In this document: positions 1 through 12,247 of the stretch, one piece after another
Layout of the letters: every line of letters starts with the position of its first letter
Numbering within the stretch: the first letter of the stretch is position 1
Assembly (NCBI GenBank): GCA_030512295.1
Contig: JAULSR010000009.1
Span: forward strand, 62,001 to 126,000
Direction: 5' to 3'
Origin: Bombardia bombarda
Taxonomy: Eukaryota; Ascomycota; Sordariomycetes; Sordariales; Lasiosphaeriaceae
DNA: 64,000 nt
The notes under the pieces: generated by a model
Told to the model about the DNA's origin: nothing
What the model saw: only the letters and a program-made list of their open reading frames with translations
The model's database searches: none
Position numbers and translations under genes: made by a program

Positions 1-869
1 CTGGTTTACCAGCTGGGTGCAGATCTCCAGCAGCCTTGGGAAGCTCGCCTCGATAATTTTCTCGAAATGCGCCCTGTTATCGGCTTCGCCAGTCTTAAAT
101 CTGTAAGTGCGGCAGATGGCGAGGAGGCAGTGCAGACCAGCCAAGACAGAGGGCGCACTGTTAGTGTTGAGTAGCTGGATCGTGTAGTCCATAAAACCCG
201 GCCATCTCTCGGGAAAGTCGGAGTGCAGGACGCGCTGGAGGATGGGGACGAGCTGGTGGCGCACCAGATTGGGGGCGCCAGCCAGGATGGGGAGTAGTCG
301 TTCCCGGAAGCGCGCCTTCTCATCGTCGGGTATCAAGGAGTCGTTGGGTGGCAAGTGCTCTTGACGCTGCCATGCTCGGGTAACACGGTTCTTGAGGTAG
401 ATGACGGCTGGGGAGGCGCGTGTCAGCGATCAGGCTGGGGTGGGGGAGGGGTAAGGAGGAGAGAAGAGGGAGGGAAGAGGGAGAGAAGAGAGGATTGAGT
501 TGAGTGATGATATCAGGCTTGATGCTTTGGAGTGCTGGGAGGGTATGACATACCTGGGAGCTGGAGGCTGGCATTCTGCTCGGATTGGATCAAGTCCAGG
601 AGGATGTCCGTAAAGCCAGGCTGATCTTCGGCCTAGAGGAACGACAGCAAGGCGTCAGTCAGTCAGCAGCGGTAAGGAGTAGACGGTAGATAGGGCTGCC
701 GGATGACGGCGTGGAGGAGGGAGTGTGGCAGCATGGGTATGGGCATGGCGACAGAACAGGACAATAAACAGCAACGTACATGCTTCAGCTGAAGCTCAGC
801 CCTCCTGCGAACGTTGGCATCGCTGTCGAGCGTAGCGACGATGCAACTGCGAATGGCGGCGGCATCCAT
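1..869 (-). CDS. Importin-beta family karyopherin (Nmd5/Sxm1, importin-7/8 type), N-terminal part, runs off the left edge
   Basis: Three exons can be read: 869..780, 632..554 and 407..1, with GT..AG introns of 147 and 146 nt; all junctions keep one frame. The visible 192 residues start MDAAAIRSC and continue through DANVRRRAELQLKH, LQLPAVIYLKNRV, NDSLIPDDEKARFRERLL and LVRHQLVPILQRVLHSDFP. This is the importin-beta N-terminal domain pattern: a first HEAT repeat with a LQLPA..YLKN helix, followed by a second helix pair with ERWPGF. By family knowledge such proteins bind RanGTP through this N-terminus and carry ribosomal proteins and other cargo into the nucleus. The remaining roughly 800 residues lie outside the window. 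The Nmd5/Sxm1 assignment over other karyopherins is inferred from the N-terminal pattern only. The promoter lies in the space to the right. Confidence 0.75.
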
Positions 870-3800
870 GTTGAGAAGCGTTCAGACCAACTATCACATC
901 AAGGTCACTTATTCGACGGTGAATGCGTGCTACGTGCGTAGCGGGCGGGAGGGAGACGACGGGATTCTTTGTGTTGATGGGTTGAGGTTGTCGAGGGGGG
1001 CGGCCGAGCTAAAAAAAATTTGGCCCAGATTCTAGTCCCAGTCCCGTTAGTTAATGTTAACACAGGTCGGTAAGGCCGCCGAAATGGCGGGGCATATGAA
1101 GTTAAGAGAGGGTCCGTGGTTGTGGCCTGTGTAGCCAGTCAGGGCCCTGTCAGGGCAGTAGTACTGTTAGGTACCTGGGCTTACTACTTACCGCTGCGGT
1201 GAAGGGGTGGAGGGGTTCCAGCACTCCAACTTGGGGATAGTCCGGGCGGTGGAGGGGGGTTATCAAGGTTCTGCCAGAAGGGGGCCCACGCGCTGCCCTG
1301 GTCAATGCGTCGGCCGAGAATCACTGAAGGCGGGATGAGTTGGCCAGATTGGGCACGATTTGGAAGCCCAGAGTTGCAACACCTTTGAAGGTGTGAGAGA
1401 ACACAACGAATACATGAATCCATCCATCGTGCATCTACTTAAAGGTAGGTAAACCTGAACCGTGCGTCTGTTGAGAGTGAATGTCATTCGCATCATTTAC
1501 TCATGACAGTCCCGCGGCTTCACGCCCCAAACGCCAAAAGGCCCACCGGCGCTTGGGGCAAGCGACTGGCTTGCTTTTCCATGCAGTTCCTGTCATCGAT
1601 ACGCAGCCATCCCAGGCTGCATCTGGCTGAGGAAAGAACTCAAAGGCATATGAGAGATCGCCACCAGCTGCAGCTGCGGGCTGCGGGGCTGCAAATGTGC
1701 CCACCCTTGCCACCCCGTCGAGCCAGCTCCACTGTCTTGGCGATTCCACCAGAGTCTACCAAGCTTAAGCATGTTTGGAATTTGGGCGCTGCCCGTGATT
1801 TATGATTTACCATTTGGACTACCACATAACCGACATTTACCTAGGTAGAGTACTCCCATCTTATACCTTGGTATCCGTATGTACGACCTGAGACACCGAG
1901 ATCTCGGCCATGGTCCATGCCCTGCATCCACCACCCATCCTGTGCCTCAGATCCATCCATGTCGTCGTCGTTGTGTGTGAGAGCGACGTGACTGTGACGC
2001 TCGTTCGGCGCCGTCGTGCCTCGTCCATGGGATTCACCCACTCAGAAACTCTTTGCGACTGAACTACTGCCTGCAACCATGGTCTGCAACCAACCAATTC
2101 CTTCCGTCCATGCTAGGTACCCAGGTTATGCTCTCTTTTCTCCCCCCCACCTCCCTATTCGCCATTCGTCAAGGCGATCGAAAGGGCTTTGCAGATGCAG
2201 ACACGCACAGCACACAAATAATCCCCTCTGGAACTCAATGGAACTTTTGCCCTGTTGAAATCTTATCCGGGCCAGCGAACTAGACTAATATGATCCGTCG
2301 ATACAAACCGCCCATACTTTATCTGGAAAGCAAGTACTGTGTTACCTAGGTAAGGCAGACAAGGTGGCGGGACGGGAGTGCCTGAAAATCACACGCCTCG
2401 TCGCACCGAGCAGCAGCATGTGTCTCTCTCTGCTGTTTGTTTGTTACCTACCTTTTTCCCCCTCCGCTCCGCATGACATGATACAGAAAGAATAGAATAC
2501 AGAGCGTGAATGGCTGTGATTGTCCACAAGCTGCCTCTCACCATAACCAGGCCCGCTCAAAACCCTGATTGATATTCACGCGAGTGGCACAGCACAATTG
2601 AAGCCCCTCTGCAAGTAGCACCGTGACCTAAGATAGGCAGTAAATTTCAGATAGGTATCGAATGCTCCAAGTTTGTTGCACACAAGGCGTTATTTCCAAA
2701 TTCCCCCCCCCCCCCCGCTGACAGGTTCCGATTACCGTCCCGAATGGCATCTTGACGAGTTTCTTGCTCCGTGACACAACAAACAAGACATCTCGGGAGA
2801 ACGGCTCGGAGGTTGGCCGTGACCTAGGTCTAGATAGTCGAACGACCTAACAGCCTATCGAGGTGTGTGAGATACGTCTGACAGATTCCAAAATAGAATC
2901 CTGTGTCAGTCACCATTGCCAAAAGTCAGAATCTAAAACCCCCAAATGGCCTCACGTACGGAAATAAATCAAGCAAGCAAATAAGTCATCGAAATGTGTG
3001 CTTGCAAGGTTGTATATTGAAATCCTAACCAGCCCACCATAACAGAAACAATCCGCACGGCTCCGGCTCCGCGTGTTTACATGCCAATAACGCACCATGA
3101 ACATAAAAGATCCCCGAATAGAACAACAACAAATATCCTCCCAAGGGCAATTTTGCCGACTCCCATCTGTAACAATAAACGTATCAGAAAGCAACAGGTA
3201 GGTGGCACAAAATGAAAGACAACATCCTCCCAAGGCCATAACTAGACATGTAAAAACAAAACCCCCAATCGCAATCGCCATGCAACCCGACATCAATCCC
3301 AGTCAAACTGCCAAAGCTTTAAAGAAAAAACAAATACGTAGACAAACATGTCCAAATTTCCATTCAGTCTAACCTGCGAAGAACTGAGCACAACAGCCGC
3401 TAGTAAAGTAAAAGTGACAAAAATAGAAAAAGCACCGTAGTAGTGCAAGCATGACCAATTCTGTCCAAGTGTGGCCTTCTAAGAAGTGTGTATTCCTGGC
3501 GTTGCGAATCCGATAACATCTACCCACCAAAGTCAGCCTGAAACTCTTCAAACAGTCCATCGTCAACTTAGCCCATCAACCATCATCCAAGTCCGTCTCA
3601 GTCGTATGTACGCAGGTGCATGTAAAAGATGTGAGGAAAGAAAGAAATCAACTGACAATGAGACCAATGGACTTTTCGATGGCGATTGGCGCCATCGCTC
3701 TTTTCCTGGCTGGTGTTCTCCATGATTGTTTGCCTTGGATTGTTGCCATCTTACAGCGCACTGATTCGCCGGAATCCATCGATGGAGGGAATATCCCAAA

Positions 3801-5433
3801 CGTCACCCTAGAAACATAAAATGAAGGCCATCCGGGTAGTCCATGATAGAAAAGAGGTTCTCAGCCTCGCCTTTCTCACGCGATCCAGGAGAAAGATATG
3901 GTCCACCCGTATATGTCCAGGTACAAGCACCGAAGAAGTAGCTTCCTATCCAGTGGTGTGTGTAGACCTCGATATGTCTTGGGGTACCTGGTGAAAACGA
4001 CAGGTCCACCTGTAAGCCGTGCTTTGTTGGAGTTGGTGTAAGCATCCAGCAACGGTGACACGATGGTTGTGAGAATGAACCTTCGCGTCACCTGAAGGTG
4101 GACTGCACGCATGTGAAAGAAAAGGAAACATGAGATGATCGCAGGCCAGTCCAGCTGTGTAAGGTCCAGTCCAGCCAGAGAAATATATATGTTCGGCCTT
4201 ACCGTGCTCCAAAAAGCTTTATCAATGATGACTTGACTGTGTTGCCAGACCCGTAGAATGCTTGCAGGTCTCAAGAGGCCATCCGAGGAAATCATGTAAA
4301 CACATCCAGGGCACCCTTGGTGGATGGCTTTGCTGAGAGTAGCAGGAAGCCTTCTCAGATTCACGAGGTAAACCCAGGTCAATGCCCATGAGGTTCGTGT
4401 CCGGAGGTGTAGAGCCAGTTCCAATTCTGTCCAGTCGAAGTCACAGTGCGGTAAGAAAAAGAAGTCCATGGTCCAGAAGTTTGTAGTTTTGATCCAGATC
4501 CGGGGACGTCCATGGCCATGTCCAAGATCAATCTGCGCTCGGTTAGTTAACTCAAAACTCACTTGGGTTGCCCAGGTGGAAGCCGTAGTTAAGAAATGGA
4601 GTAGCGCATTGTGATCCGAGGTGTCATTGATATATACACTTCCAAGCGCCCACTCACCTTGCTGTCCGGCCTTGGCCTTGCCCTCCTCTCGGTTAGGAGG
4701 CGGATCCGTGGGGGGGAACCCGGGATATTAGCAAGAGGGGGAAACTCCTGCCGCCAGGTACAGAAAGCTGCAGGTTTAGACGTAATCCCAAAGAGGCGAA
4801 ACGCTATCCTGTAAGCCGACGCGAACAGCAAGGGAGGCCGAGTCATCCGCAGCAATTAAAAAGACAAGCCAGAACTCGAGTCGTTCTTTTCCCATTCCAG
4901 TGCGAATTCCGGCTCCTGGTATAATGCACCCCGTACCCTGCCCTCAAAAAGAAAATAATAGGAAAAAAAGAAAAGGAAGATCACATGACGGCGTAGCCAT
5001 CTAATGATATAGTCGTCCGCAATTGCTGATTTCCAGTGTTGTGCCGGCACCAGAGGATGTCCAGTTGGGGAAGTCACGGCCAGGTGAGAATCCAGGGGAA
5101 GCGGTGCTTCAGGGATGCTGGAGAGGGAGGAGGCCAGTTTGGGGCCGCCCGGTATTTCATGATGTCCAAAAGTTTCATCAAAAGAGTTGCAACTTGCAGC
5201 TCTCGAGGTTGTGTAAACCTCTAGTGTCCAGGGTCTATCCCATGTGACGACGTCAAAGCAAGACGCAAGTCGGCCGAATCCTGGCAAAAAGCAAAGTATT
5301 CCAGAACTCCGGGCCCAAGGTATTAGCAAAGCATTAAACAAGAACAACTGACGAGACCACACGAGTCTCGTTGGCGAAAGTCCCGAGAGGAGAAGGATTA
5401 GAATCAAGGAAGGCCAGCTGCTTTTAGCAGCAA
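870..5433. other. Gene-free space between importin start and RfeG stop
   Basis: No ORF here has coding character on either strand; the longest ones (minus strand 3876-4562 and 4856-5407) lack conserved motifs, and the second is unusually rich in chance hydrophobic runs. Contents: importin promoter at the left end, a C14 run at 2703-2716, three copies of the palindrome ACCTAGGT (1839, 2344, 2822), and a cluster of GTCCAG words between 3915 and 5231. The right end should contain the RfeG 3' UTR. Confidence 0.6.
3915..5231 (+). repeat. Cluster of eight GTCCAG hexamers, all on one strand
   Basis: GTCCAG begins at 3915, 4149, 4164, 4169, 4429, 4471, 5059 and 5226; I saw no reverse-complement copy in the same stretch. 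Many further near-matches (ATCCAG, TTCCAG) surround them. About 0.3 copy per strand is expected by chance in 1.3 kb. No gene model explains this. Confidence 0.5.
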
Positions 5434-6878
5434 TTATGATCGGTGCCCATGGCGGTACTTGGTCCGATCTGTGCCGTGTCTTTCGTCGCGGTCCGCTTCT
5501 GAGCGACGAGGCCGATGCTCTCGGTGTTGGTCACGTTCACGTTGATCCCTCGGCTCAGAGTCACGGCTACGCGTAGTCGAAGGCCCGGCGCTGGCCAGCT
5601 GGACCGTTGTACTGCTTGTGGGGGTCGGGACGCCTTGAATCGTAGAGGTCTGATGTTCGTCAAATTGGGTCTCTGGGACGGCTCCGTACCCTTGCCGGGG
5701 CTGGGTTGTACCTGCAGGGGAACCTAAGTCATCAGACGAGGCCGGGGTTGGATTTGTTGTTGTTGTATTATACGCACCACGGCCAAAAAGTGGATCGTTG
5801 GGGAAGGCTTGGGTGGCCGAGCTTCCAGTAGCTGATGGATAACCACCATACATATCTGTGTCTCCTCCGTAGACGGGCGCACCTGTCGCGGAGTACAAAG
5901 ATCTGCTTGCAGTAGCAGAAGAGACAAGAGGTGCCATCCTGGCAGGCCCCGTAGGAACATAACCTGGCGACGTCTGGTAGTTTGAACCATGGACATAGGT
6001 AGGATCCTGACCGTAAGGAACTCCAGCCATGGTGGGAGGACCGGGGATACCGGGATACCTGTCACTGGCAGTCTGGGGTCCGGGTGAGTACTGAGCGGCG
6101 GGCGCCGCATATCCATACGCTGTGGTCGGATACTGAGCTGTGGCACCTAACCCCTGGGGGTAGGCAGCAGTCGCGGGATAGCCCGGAATCTGGGCTCCTG
6201 AGTAGGCGCCCGTGTTGTAGATCGAGTTCTTGGCAGCAGGAGCAGCGGAATAGTCAACATCCATAGCGTTTGCCTGGTTGTAAGCTTCAAATGTATCTGC
6301 ATCCCGCTGCTGGTGATTTTTCCACGTGCTGTAGTCAGGTTGCCCGCGAGCTTGCTCGCGAGAGCCTAGGGGCGTGTTAGAGCTTCTCACAAACATGCCA
6401 TTCTGTTGGCTCGAGTGCATTGTACCTCCAGCGCCACCGCCAGTCCTAGATGTCGCGGCGCGTCTTTCTTGCTCCCACCTGGCCGAGTCGGACTTTAGAT
6501 CCTGAATCATTGCCTGCGCATCACATACACGATTTAGCACAAGTGTCCTGTCCAGCAGTGTGCCATGCGAGGTCGAGACCCACCGATGTCAGGTTCCGAT
6601 ATGCCGTGATGAAATAGCCCTGCGTGACACGGCCGTCGGGTGACTATTTGGCGAGGCATAGTGAGCAGCTGGGTTCCGAACGAGTGCGGAAGCATGTCGG
6701 GAATTGTGCATACCTCGTATGTGCCAGGCCGTACCAATGCGTCGTTCCCGAGGTATCTGCAGATGTCGGAGGTGATGACTTCCCGGTCGATGCCATCGCG
6801 AGGCACGAAGTACTCGTTCTGGCGCGCTGTAGAAGGCTGAGGAGGAGCCGCAGCCCGGTTGCCCTGTCTCGCAGCCAT
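5434..6878 (-). CDS. rfeG: RfeG-type transcription factor
   Basis: Exons 6878..6714, 6619..6584 (a 36-nt microexon) and 6513..5434 give 426 residues; both junctions are in phase 0. The N-terminus (residues about 20-85) holds the conserved block NEYFVPRDGIDREVITSDIC, RYLGNDALVRPGTYE, then GYFITAYRNLTS and AMIQDLKSDSARWEQERR, which I recognise from proteins annotated in filamentous fungi as transcription factor RfeG. The middle is low-complexity, rich in Tyr, Pro, Gly and Ala. The C-terminus is a charged Arg/Asp/Glu/His tail ending KYRHGHRS. No classical DNA-binding zinc finger is visible, so the molecular role is taken from the family name only. I chose the ATG at 6878 (MAARQGNR) because conservation begins soon after; an in-frame upstream start near 6914 is possible. 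Its 3' end faces the GTCCAG-rich space. Confidence 0.7.
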
Positions 6879-7260
6879 TGCAAATGCAGTTGGGCAGCGA
6901 GGAATAACAATCACAAGAGGGGATGGGATAAGATAAGGGCCTATACGAAAGGTGGGAATATGAGACGACTAGAGATGGAGGGCAAAGGGCGAAGAAGTAG
7001 CTTGCAAGGCGGCCAGAAGGGGTGGAGTGGAGGGGAGAGAATCGACGAGGCGGCGGCAAGCAGGAGAAAAGGGAACAGGATGAGCGAGAAAGGCGAGAGA
7101 CGAGGGGGAGGGCGGCGGTGGTGGGAAGAAATGGACGGTTCCCTAGGGGCAGTAGCACTTGGCGCTTGGGTTGGGTTGTCAGAGTGGGGTCTGGGTCGAC
7201 TGGGTTCGACTGGCTGGAGACTGGGTCGCCTGGGGGGTTGTTGTGTTGTTGTCTGGTCAC

Positions 7261-7307
7261 CTCACTGGCTCACTGGCTCACTGGCTCACTGGCTCACTGG
7301 CTCACTG
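7261..7307. repeat. 8-bp tandem repeat, CTCACTGG x5 plus partial sixth
   Basis: Five perfect copies of CTCACTGG followed by CTCACTG. It lies about 380 nt upstream of the RfeG start codon, so it falls in the promoter or leader. Confidence 0.9.
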
Positions 7308-9700
7308 CTGCAGCCTGACAGTGGCTAGATTGTGGACGACTGGCGGCCTGCAACGGCAGTCGCGTTGGTTTCTGGCGGCTTTGCGTCCGTTGGGCAGTCG
7401 TCGGACAAGGCTTAAACGGCGGCACCTAGTTGGCTGGAGAGGCCGTGCTTGGCGTGTACTCGCGTCTCTCAATGGGGATGGAGGGCAGAGACGGATGGAT
7501 GGATGCCCGTGTATGAGTGGACAGTGAGTGGACAGTGGATGGTGGGTTGGTGGATGGACGGACGGAAGCTCAACTTCGTGCAGTGCTGCAGCAGGTAATG
7601 TCGTAATACTGAGGTGGGTGGAGGGTCGGGTCCAGTCCAGGGGGAAGGAGCAGTGGAGGGGCAGCTCCACCAGCACTGGACGATGGACGACAACAAACAC
7701 GACGGGAACCTGGAAGACGACGAGAAGAAACGACGAGGTGGAGGAGCGACGTGCAAAGCAAGCGAGCAAGTAGAAAGCAAGCTAAGCGACGGCAACGACG
7801 TCAGGTGAGGCTTCAACAAAGCAGAACTGTTTCTGTTATGATGCACGAGCTGCTGTGTGGTCTCGCAGGTCTCGCGACGGGCGAACGGCGTGGGAGAGCC
7901 TGGTTGGCTGCTGGCCCAAAGTGGATTAGGTTGCTGTGTTTGGGGGCTTGCGACCTGCAGCAGCAGGCAGCAGGAGAACAGAAACGGCACCGACCACCGA
8001 AAACAATTCAAGGCGACCTGGCCACCGAGGAGTGACACATGGAACGGCACACGAGTGGTGGGACGGAAGCACAAGCGGCTGGGATGTGCAGCTTGCGTAA
8101 TCGGCTTGTCTTCTCGGGCACTGAGAGGCGAATTGCTGAGGTTGAGGTTGCGGCGCGGGGTCGAAATCCCATCGGGCTTTTTTTTTTTTTAACAACAACT
8201 GGAACTAGAGGAGACGATCGTTGGAAGGCTAGGGCGGGAAATGGTGTGTGTGCAACGGGTCTGAGAGTCGGGGGTCTGGAAGCCTGACAGCTAGGTATTC
8301 TAGTGTAGCGGAATCGGAGCTGAGGTGAGGCTGCTTTGCTTTAGTTAGTTCCCTTTTTCGAATAAACCGAGTGGCAATGTTTTTTTTTTTCCGACTGACC
8401 TTCTGTTATCCAAGTACCCAAGGTCGTCGGTCTCTGAAAAGAAGACCGATGCTGCTGTAGGCGGCTGTAGGGAGCTTCGCTTGGCAGACAATAGCAGAGC
8501 CCGAGAATGGCGCTGGGGGGCTCAAGTAGATCGAAAATGTTTCGGTGACCCGCTTGGGCAAGGAGGGATTTTTTTCTATCAGCTTCGCTGGTAGGTTAGG
8601 TTGACGCTACCAGCTCTGAGAATCGAATATTGCAGTCGCAGTCAGACAGACACAGGGAGGTAAAAGCAACAGCAATCGCGGGATCATTCGGAAAGGCGGT
8701 ATTTGTTTTCATGGCCAGGCAGGCAGGCGAGATTTATACCTAGACCAGGCGAACACACCCATCTTGTCATCTACGACACTATCTCTAGCCATGCATCTTG
8801 CCTACTCGACGTCTTTACAGGCCCCAATGCCGTCAGCAGCAGAGCGCAATCGTGTGTCAGGCGGGCTGGGAGGCACAAAACTGCCAATCTGGTAGCAGAC
8901 GAACGAATCGTCCTCAGCACCTCGACGTAAGTAACGCAGGCGGACCAGAGTTGAGTGAGTTCGGCAACGGGTGACGTGTGTCCCGCAGAGGAAAGATGAT
9001 TGGGGTTCGTTGAGCCCTTCTACTCCATGCGTCCGCCGCCAATGTAGGTCTGGTCTCTGCAATGTAGGTCTTCTATTACCTACCAAATCATCCGTCAGGT
9101 TACCTCTTTCTTCAGAAGCACAGTCATTGCATGGTCTAGCGAGTCTGCGTCAGGATGCCCTGTGCGCGTCAAGCAATTGGATTCCAGCTCCTGAGGTTTG
9201 GCCAAGTTGGGCATCAACGCATTTCTTGAAGCCCAACCTCCACCTTGTGTCATGAATTGGGGCTAACCCTGCAGCCAATCATCACCGTTTGCCACTTCAG
9301 GTCGGACATGAAGAATCAGACAACGACAGGGCAACCCCCTTGCGTCAAAGACAGGCTCCCAATAACAAGTCAAACCAATACACTGAAAGCAAGCACAGCG
9401 CCAGGTCGTCAGTCGGACGCGAGAGTACTTGTTGGCCGGATGCTCCCATGTTTTGTCACCCAATGCTTCTTTTAATCATTGCGCAGGCCTGAGTGGTATC
9501 CAATGCCTGATGACTTGCAACGGACAGTGTCCGAGGATAAAAAAGAAAGCAGCAGCCCTCGGGCCGTGTCTAGATACCTCTCTATTGGAGATTTTGCCAG
9601 TCAAACAACTTCAGAGCCGAAGCCTCTTAGATCGTTGCTTGAGATGTTTCACGCTTTGATGGCGCCTTGAGGAGTCCTCTATCACACTCAGCAATAGATG

Positions 9701-9736
9701 CCGGATTCCAGAAAGCCGGATTCCAGAAAGCCGGAT
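9701..9736. repeat. 15-bp tandem duplication
   Basis: CCGGATTCCAGAAAG occurs twice in a row and is followed by a third partial CCGGAT. It lies in the space downstream of polymerase eta. Confidence 0.85.
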
Positions 9737-10061
9737 GCAGCACTGTCGATCCGCGACGACCTTTCGTTGCTAAAGTCTGCTTTGTTATATCCGACCAACC
9801 AAACATGTTGGCTTTCTGCTGGCCTCAACCTGGTCATCGGCGAACACTCGAAGCGGTACCATGGGCCATATTCTCCCACACTCGGAGGCCAACATCCACT
9901 CGAATATGGTAGTAGACCTGCCGCCCAGGAGACATGTCAAGCATTGCCATCCAAAAGAGGTTACGGCTCTGTACGGGTCCCTTGCTGATAGGAACTGCCG
10001 TTCTGTAGGAGTATGGAACTATCTGCTCAACCCGTGTCGATGCATGTCGCTTCAGGCTCAC

Positions 10062-12247
10062 TCAACCAAATTTCAGCTTGCTTTGCCCGCGTTCTGTCTT
10101 CTTCGGCCTTCCTACTCGCTTCGACGATGCAGCTGCACTCTGCTGGCTGCCGGCGCGCGAGCTTGATGCGGTGGTTGCCTGATTGCTGGCAAATGCCGGG
10201 TTGACACGTTCCTGTTCCTGGAGGTCTTTGGCGAAGTGCCAGTCCTGGTGGCTTTGGAGTGCCTCGGCGCCTTCAAGGCTAGCGTTGCACCGACAACACA
10301 TGTAAGCGGTGGTCGGTGTCTCTTGGTGATTGGCCTGATCCCAAGATGGTTCATCCGAGACAATTGTCTCCTTTGGGTCATGAAGCCCACCCGAGAGCAC
10401 TTTTGTTCCTGGTTCGCCCAACGTTTCACCACCATCATTACTAGTGGTAACATCGTGGGAGCCCAACTCTATATTGGTGCCCTGCTCAGACGTCTCTTCC
10501 CTCTTGGTCAGGAAGCGTTGAATGCCGCCATTGTCAATGCGTCGTCGTTTATGTGATGGGTGGGACTCGCTGCTGGCATCTATCATCGACGTCTGAGAGC
10601 CTATCTTGAACGCTCGTGCCTCGTCGCCTTTCAATAAGAATGCACCGATCCCCATATTTCCCGTGATACCCTCTTCAAAGCCTCCGACACTCAGACTGAG
10701 GTTGGAGCAGGGCCAGACCATGCCGTCGAGGACAATCTGGCTCAGCAAGTTCTTGGCAAGATCGAACAGTGTCTCCTCGTCTAGTTGCTGGCCTTGGGGG
10801 ATAGGGCCCTGGCGTGATCGATTTTGCGTGCCATGGCGATGATGGAGGTTAATGGTCTTGGGCCGACGCCTATTTTCCAGCACACCCTCCTCGACTAATC
10901 GGGAGAATATGTCCGCGGCAAAGATCCGCAACCACTTCAAGGCCTGGTCAAAGGTGTTGATGCTGGGGCGAAAAGACTTGGCGGAAAGCATCGACTTGAT
11001 CCGAGTGCGCGGGTTTACCTCTGTCGCATCGACGCCCCGTATGGTATTGTAGACCCAGACCCCCGTGTCATCGCCGAGCTTCAGCTTCAACTGCTCGACC
11101 GGGACACTGAGAAGGTCTTTGACAGCGTCTGTGTTGAAGGTCTGGGAGATTTGCTCGCCTAGCTTACCGCCGAGGTTCCGTATCTTTGTGAACTTGAAGC
11201 TTGCCAAGAAATGCTGTATCGCACGGTTGCGTACCACTGTCTGTTGGTTGGGCTTCCTGTAGGCAGAGCCCAACTTGCTCAGCATCTTGTTATTCGCTAT
11301 GCCAGCGGAACATGTGTATCCGAGCTTATCTCTAATGGCTGCCCGGACGCCGCGCACAATCTCAGATCCGATCAGGATGGCCACGTCGTCCCAGTCCGGG
11401 TCACTGAACTCGGCATCCTCCTCATCGAGGTCGACCAATGCATCAGCCTGCCAGTCGAGGGCGGAGATGGAGGGCATCGGGAGGTGCTCGGTTGGGTCGT
11501 CGTACGGAGGAGGACTGGCAAGCTCAGGAAATTTCTGGAGCAGGATGTCGTGTACATGTGCCGATAGGTCTAGAAATACCTCATCTATGCCGGCCTTTTC
11601 GACCTTTTGCAGTTGGGATGGAAGGTGGTCCTTGATCAATGCCAAGATCTTTCTCGACTCCAGTCTATAGGGGTCCAGAGACACCTTGTCTGTTGCCATG
11701 TTGGCAGCGGCATCCGGATGGTAGGCCCACTTGTCATCGCCCTCTCTCCAGGTAGCGACATGCTGGTGGATCAGTTTTGGACAGAGCTTCTTGGCCTCGA
11801 TCACATTGCAATGCCGCCCAATGCCAAACTGGCGAGCCGGATAGTTGACGGCAATCAAGCCCTGCCTTTACACAGTCAGTATGGTGTTGGTCCAGCGTCC
11901 ATTGTAGAGCCGAGGCGGGAGACGGGACTGATGAAGCACAGCGGGGTCGGAGGGGTCGGAGGGGTCGAAGGGTCGAAGGCGGGGGGGGGGGAGGGGGGGG
12001 GCAAGGGCGGGAGCGGGGAGCATCACCATTGCTGTACGGCAAGCGGCTGGTCTTCGGGGATGCGCAGTCGAACCATCTCAGCCTGAGCATAGAAACAGTC
12101 AAGGTCTACGTGGGCGATGACCCTGAGCGGGCACGAGGGGCTGTAGGCGGCGAGTTGGGAGAAGTGGCGGAAAGTGAAGCGCGACCGCTGAAGCCCTGGG
12201 GCTCCAGCGGGCGACGAATCGCGAAACGACGGCAGCGAGGACGACAT
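10062..12247 (-). CDS. RAD30: DNA polymerase eta (Rad30), Y-family translesion polymerase
   Basis: Exons 12247..12027 and 11865..10062 give 674 residues; the intron (161 nt) uses donor GTGATG and acceptor AAAG, which restores the conserved block QQWQGLIAVNYPARQFGI. Palm-domain acids are present: Asp48 in HVDLDCFYAQ, and Asp168/Glu169 in AGIDEVFLDLS. The Gln of LAVQ and the Arg85 of YPAR match finger residues that in human pol eta contact a thymine dimer. The little-finger region follows (about residues 330-460). Near the C-terminus CCRCNASL plus HQDWHF form a UBZ-type ubiquitin-binding zinc finger (C-x2-C ... H-x3-H). The protein ends QSKLKFG, a possible degenerate PCNA-binding peptide. By family knowledge it inserts bases opposite UV lesions at stalled forks. 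The intron carries a long G/C homopolymer tract. Confidence 0.95.

Larger units (their letters stand above)
6879..10061. other. Gene-free space between RfeG start and polymerase eta stop
   Basis: It should contain the RfeG promoter and leader at the left and the polymerase eta 3' UTR at the right. I see no supportable gene. It holds an 8-bp tandem repeat (7261-7307), T runs near 8178 and 8380, and a 15-bp duplication at 9701-9736. ORFs on both strands at 6.6-7.8 kb are shadows of purine- or pyrimidine-rich sequence. Confidence 0.6.

Noticed and set aside
2952..3293. 113-codon Cys-rich, partly hydrophobic minus-strand frame
   Set aside because: Could suggest a small membrane protein, but there is no family pattern and the flanks are unremarkable.
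3876..4562. 228-codon minus-strand frame
   Set aside because: No motif, irregular composition, no sensible start or splice partners; lies in the GTCCAG-rich non-coding stretch.
4856..5407. 183-codon minus-strand frame just downstream of RfeG
   Set aside because: No motif; chance hydrophobic and low-complexity runs; starts close to the RfeG stop where a 3' UTR is expected.
7261..7307. Possible CRISPR-like repeat
   Set aside because: Units are contiguous without spacers, and the host is a fungus.
6624..7328. 234-codon plus-strand frame over the RfeG 5' end
   Set aside because: Overlaps conserved RfeG codons on the other strand and ends in the 8-bp tandem repeat.
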